Both the position numbers and the translations under genes were made by a program. The notes under the pieces were generated by a model. That model was given only the letters and a program-made list of their open reading frames with translations. It had not been told where the DNA came from and ran no database searches. Of a DNA stretch of 64,000 nt, positions 63,141 through 64,000 are shown piece after piece. The first letter of the stretch is position 1, and every line of letters starts with the position of its first letter. Location of the stretch: NCBI GenBank assembly GCA_003117195.1, contig BDSI01000020.1:464146-528145 (forward strand), read 5' to 3'. Source of the stretch: Eudorina sp. 2006-703-Eu-15 (taxonomy: Eukaryota > Chlorophyta > Chlorophyceae > Chlamydomonadales > Volvocaceae).

Positions 63141-64000
63141 GATGACCGCGGCGGGATTGACACGCGTGTTAGAAGCATGCGCGCTTTGGGGAGTTGGGGT
63201 TCGGCTAGAGGAGGCTCCCTTCGGATGGTAAGCAGCCGGGAATCCAGTGTTCGAAATAGCAGCAGTGGATGGGGCTGTCGTTCCGAGGCGCGGCAGTTAT
63301 AATGTGGCCACCACATGCTACGGTATCCATTCCTTACAGCGTGCTAATGCAGTTCCGGTTTGTGTAGCCGTTACAAGGTGGACTCCTAGTCCCGGCAGGG
63401 CGTCCAACGGGCCGAGATAGCTTCGTCGGCACCTCATCAACCCCTACCAGGGGCCGCACCCCCATCCCGCATCACCCGGGGGGTGGGGTCGTGAAGCCGC
63501 ACCGGCCAACACACCAGGTTACCAGTGCGCCAGGACTGCGTGGGTGTGCCTCTCCGGGAAACCGCACCAGATCCCCCCAATCATCCGGCCAATCCGGTCC
63601 GTATCTTGCGGGGAGTTGGAGGACAACAAAGGGCGCAGAGGAAGACATCGTGTCCCTACGTTGCTGTTCTGTCGAGGGTCAGGTCGGGGACGAAAAACAT
63701 GTTTTGCTAGACTGCCCTGTCTACGACATCATTCGCGCGGAGGAGGCTTTCCACAGTTCATTACCATGCTGGAAGCCATGGCCTGGGACCCGGCTCGGTT
63801 GTCAAGGGCATGTGGGCGGGCCCATCGATCGCAACTCGATCGTCCCTTTTGGATGGTAGTAGTATCTTTTTCCCTGCTTGTGCAGCGTAGCGTAGCCGGC
63901 GCCCTGCCAGCCTCACTCCGGCAGCTGCTGGACAGCGCCCGCCCGGCGGCCGTATTCGACCGGCACCGCCTCGTGGCGCTGTGGCTCCCGACCGGGAATG
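63141..64000 (+). CDS. Probable exons of a further gene, cut by the window end
   Basis: Exon 63886-64000 (continuing) follows an excellent acceptor (TTTTTCCCTGCTTGTGCAG). It is open only in the frame RSVAGALPASLRQLLDSARP then VFDRHRLVALWLPTG. An earlier candidate exon, 63141-63227, lies between a TTTGCAG acceptor and a strong GTAAGC donor and reads MTAAGLTRVLEACALWGVGV. The two do not join in phase directly, so at least one exon would be missing, or 63141-63227 is false. No family is recognised. The retrotransposon fragment lies between them. Confidence 0.4.
63367..63437 (+). repeat. Dispersed repeat, copy 2
   Basis: Shares GGACTCCTAG, GGCAGGGC, CCAACGGGC and AGATAGCTTCGT, in order, with 57537-57610. 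It lies upstream of the retrotransposon-like fragment at 63600-63770. Confidence 0.65.
63600..63770 (+). mobile_element. Decayed non-LTR retrotransposon C-terminal fragment
   Basis: A plus-strand reading contains GDEKHVLLDCPVYDIIRAEE preceded by a Cys-Cys pair (RCCSVEGQV). This matches the C...GDE.H.l..CP.Y...R zinc-knuckle-like end of LINE-type reverse transcriptases. No reverse transcriptase or endonuclease domain is present, so only the 3' coding end remains. Confidence 0.55.

Overview
The window looks like nuclear DNA of a green alga, most likely a volvocalean chlorophyte. Every recognisable gene is split by many short introns with G-rich GTGGGT-type donors. Proteins carry long Ala/Gly/Ser/Pro runs and most exons are very GC-rich. 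TGTAA polyadenylation signals follow several stop codons, and a Tctex1 dynein light chain points to a flagellated cell. Species cannot be fixed from the sequence. Exon borders below were read by hand. Each was accepted only where donor, acceptor and reading phase agreed across the whole gene; exceptions are stated.

Layout: (1) 55-5549 (+) holds the 3' part of an ABCD2/YddA-like half ABC transporter. (2) 5550-9990 is intergenic, with a 27-bp tandem array and a triplet-rich tract. (3) 9991-19711 (-) is a BAT1-type amino-acid/polyamine permease with a disordered tail of about 600 residues; one intron holds a near-perfect hairpin. (4) 19712-24891 is GC-poorer and holds one small unidentified minus-strand gene (22561 to about 23363). 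(5) 24892-35449 (-) is a complete 21-exon ALIX/BRO1-domain gene. (6) 35450-35742 is the short divergent promoter shared with (7) 35743-42746 (+), a complete 14-exon glutamine-dependent asparagine synthetase. (8) 44988-45541 (-) is a complete 4-exon Tctex1 dynein light chain, divergent from (9) 46370-55532 (+), a large coiled-coil/IQ-like protein I cannot name. (10) 58245-62230 (+) is a coiled-coil protein with a transit-peptide-like N-terminus. (11) 62231-64000 holds a decayed non-LTR retrotransposon tail and probable exons of a further plus-strand gene.

The genes do not form one pathway. They include transport (ABCD2-like, amino-acid permease), amide nitrogen assimilation (asparagine synthetase), membrane remodelling (ALIX) and dynein-based motility (Tctex1). 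Functional links are confined to two head-to-head pairs. The most unusual non-coding signals are the intronic hairpin at 18346-18438, a short repeat found six times and always inside introns, a separate ~140-bp dispersed element, a 12-bp minisatellite inside an intron, and two apparent GC-AG introns.
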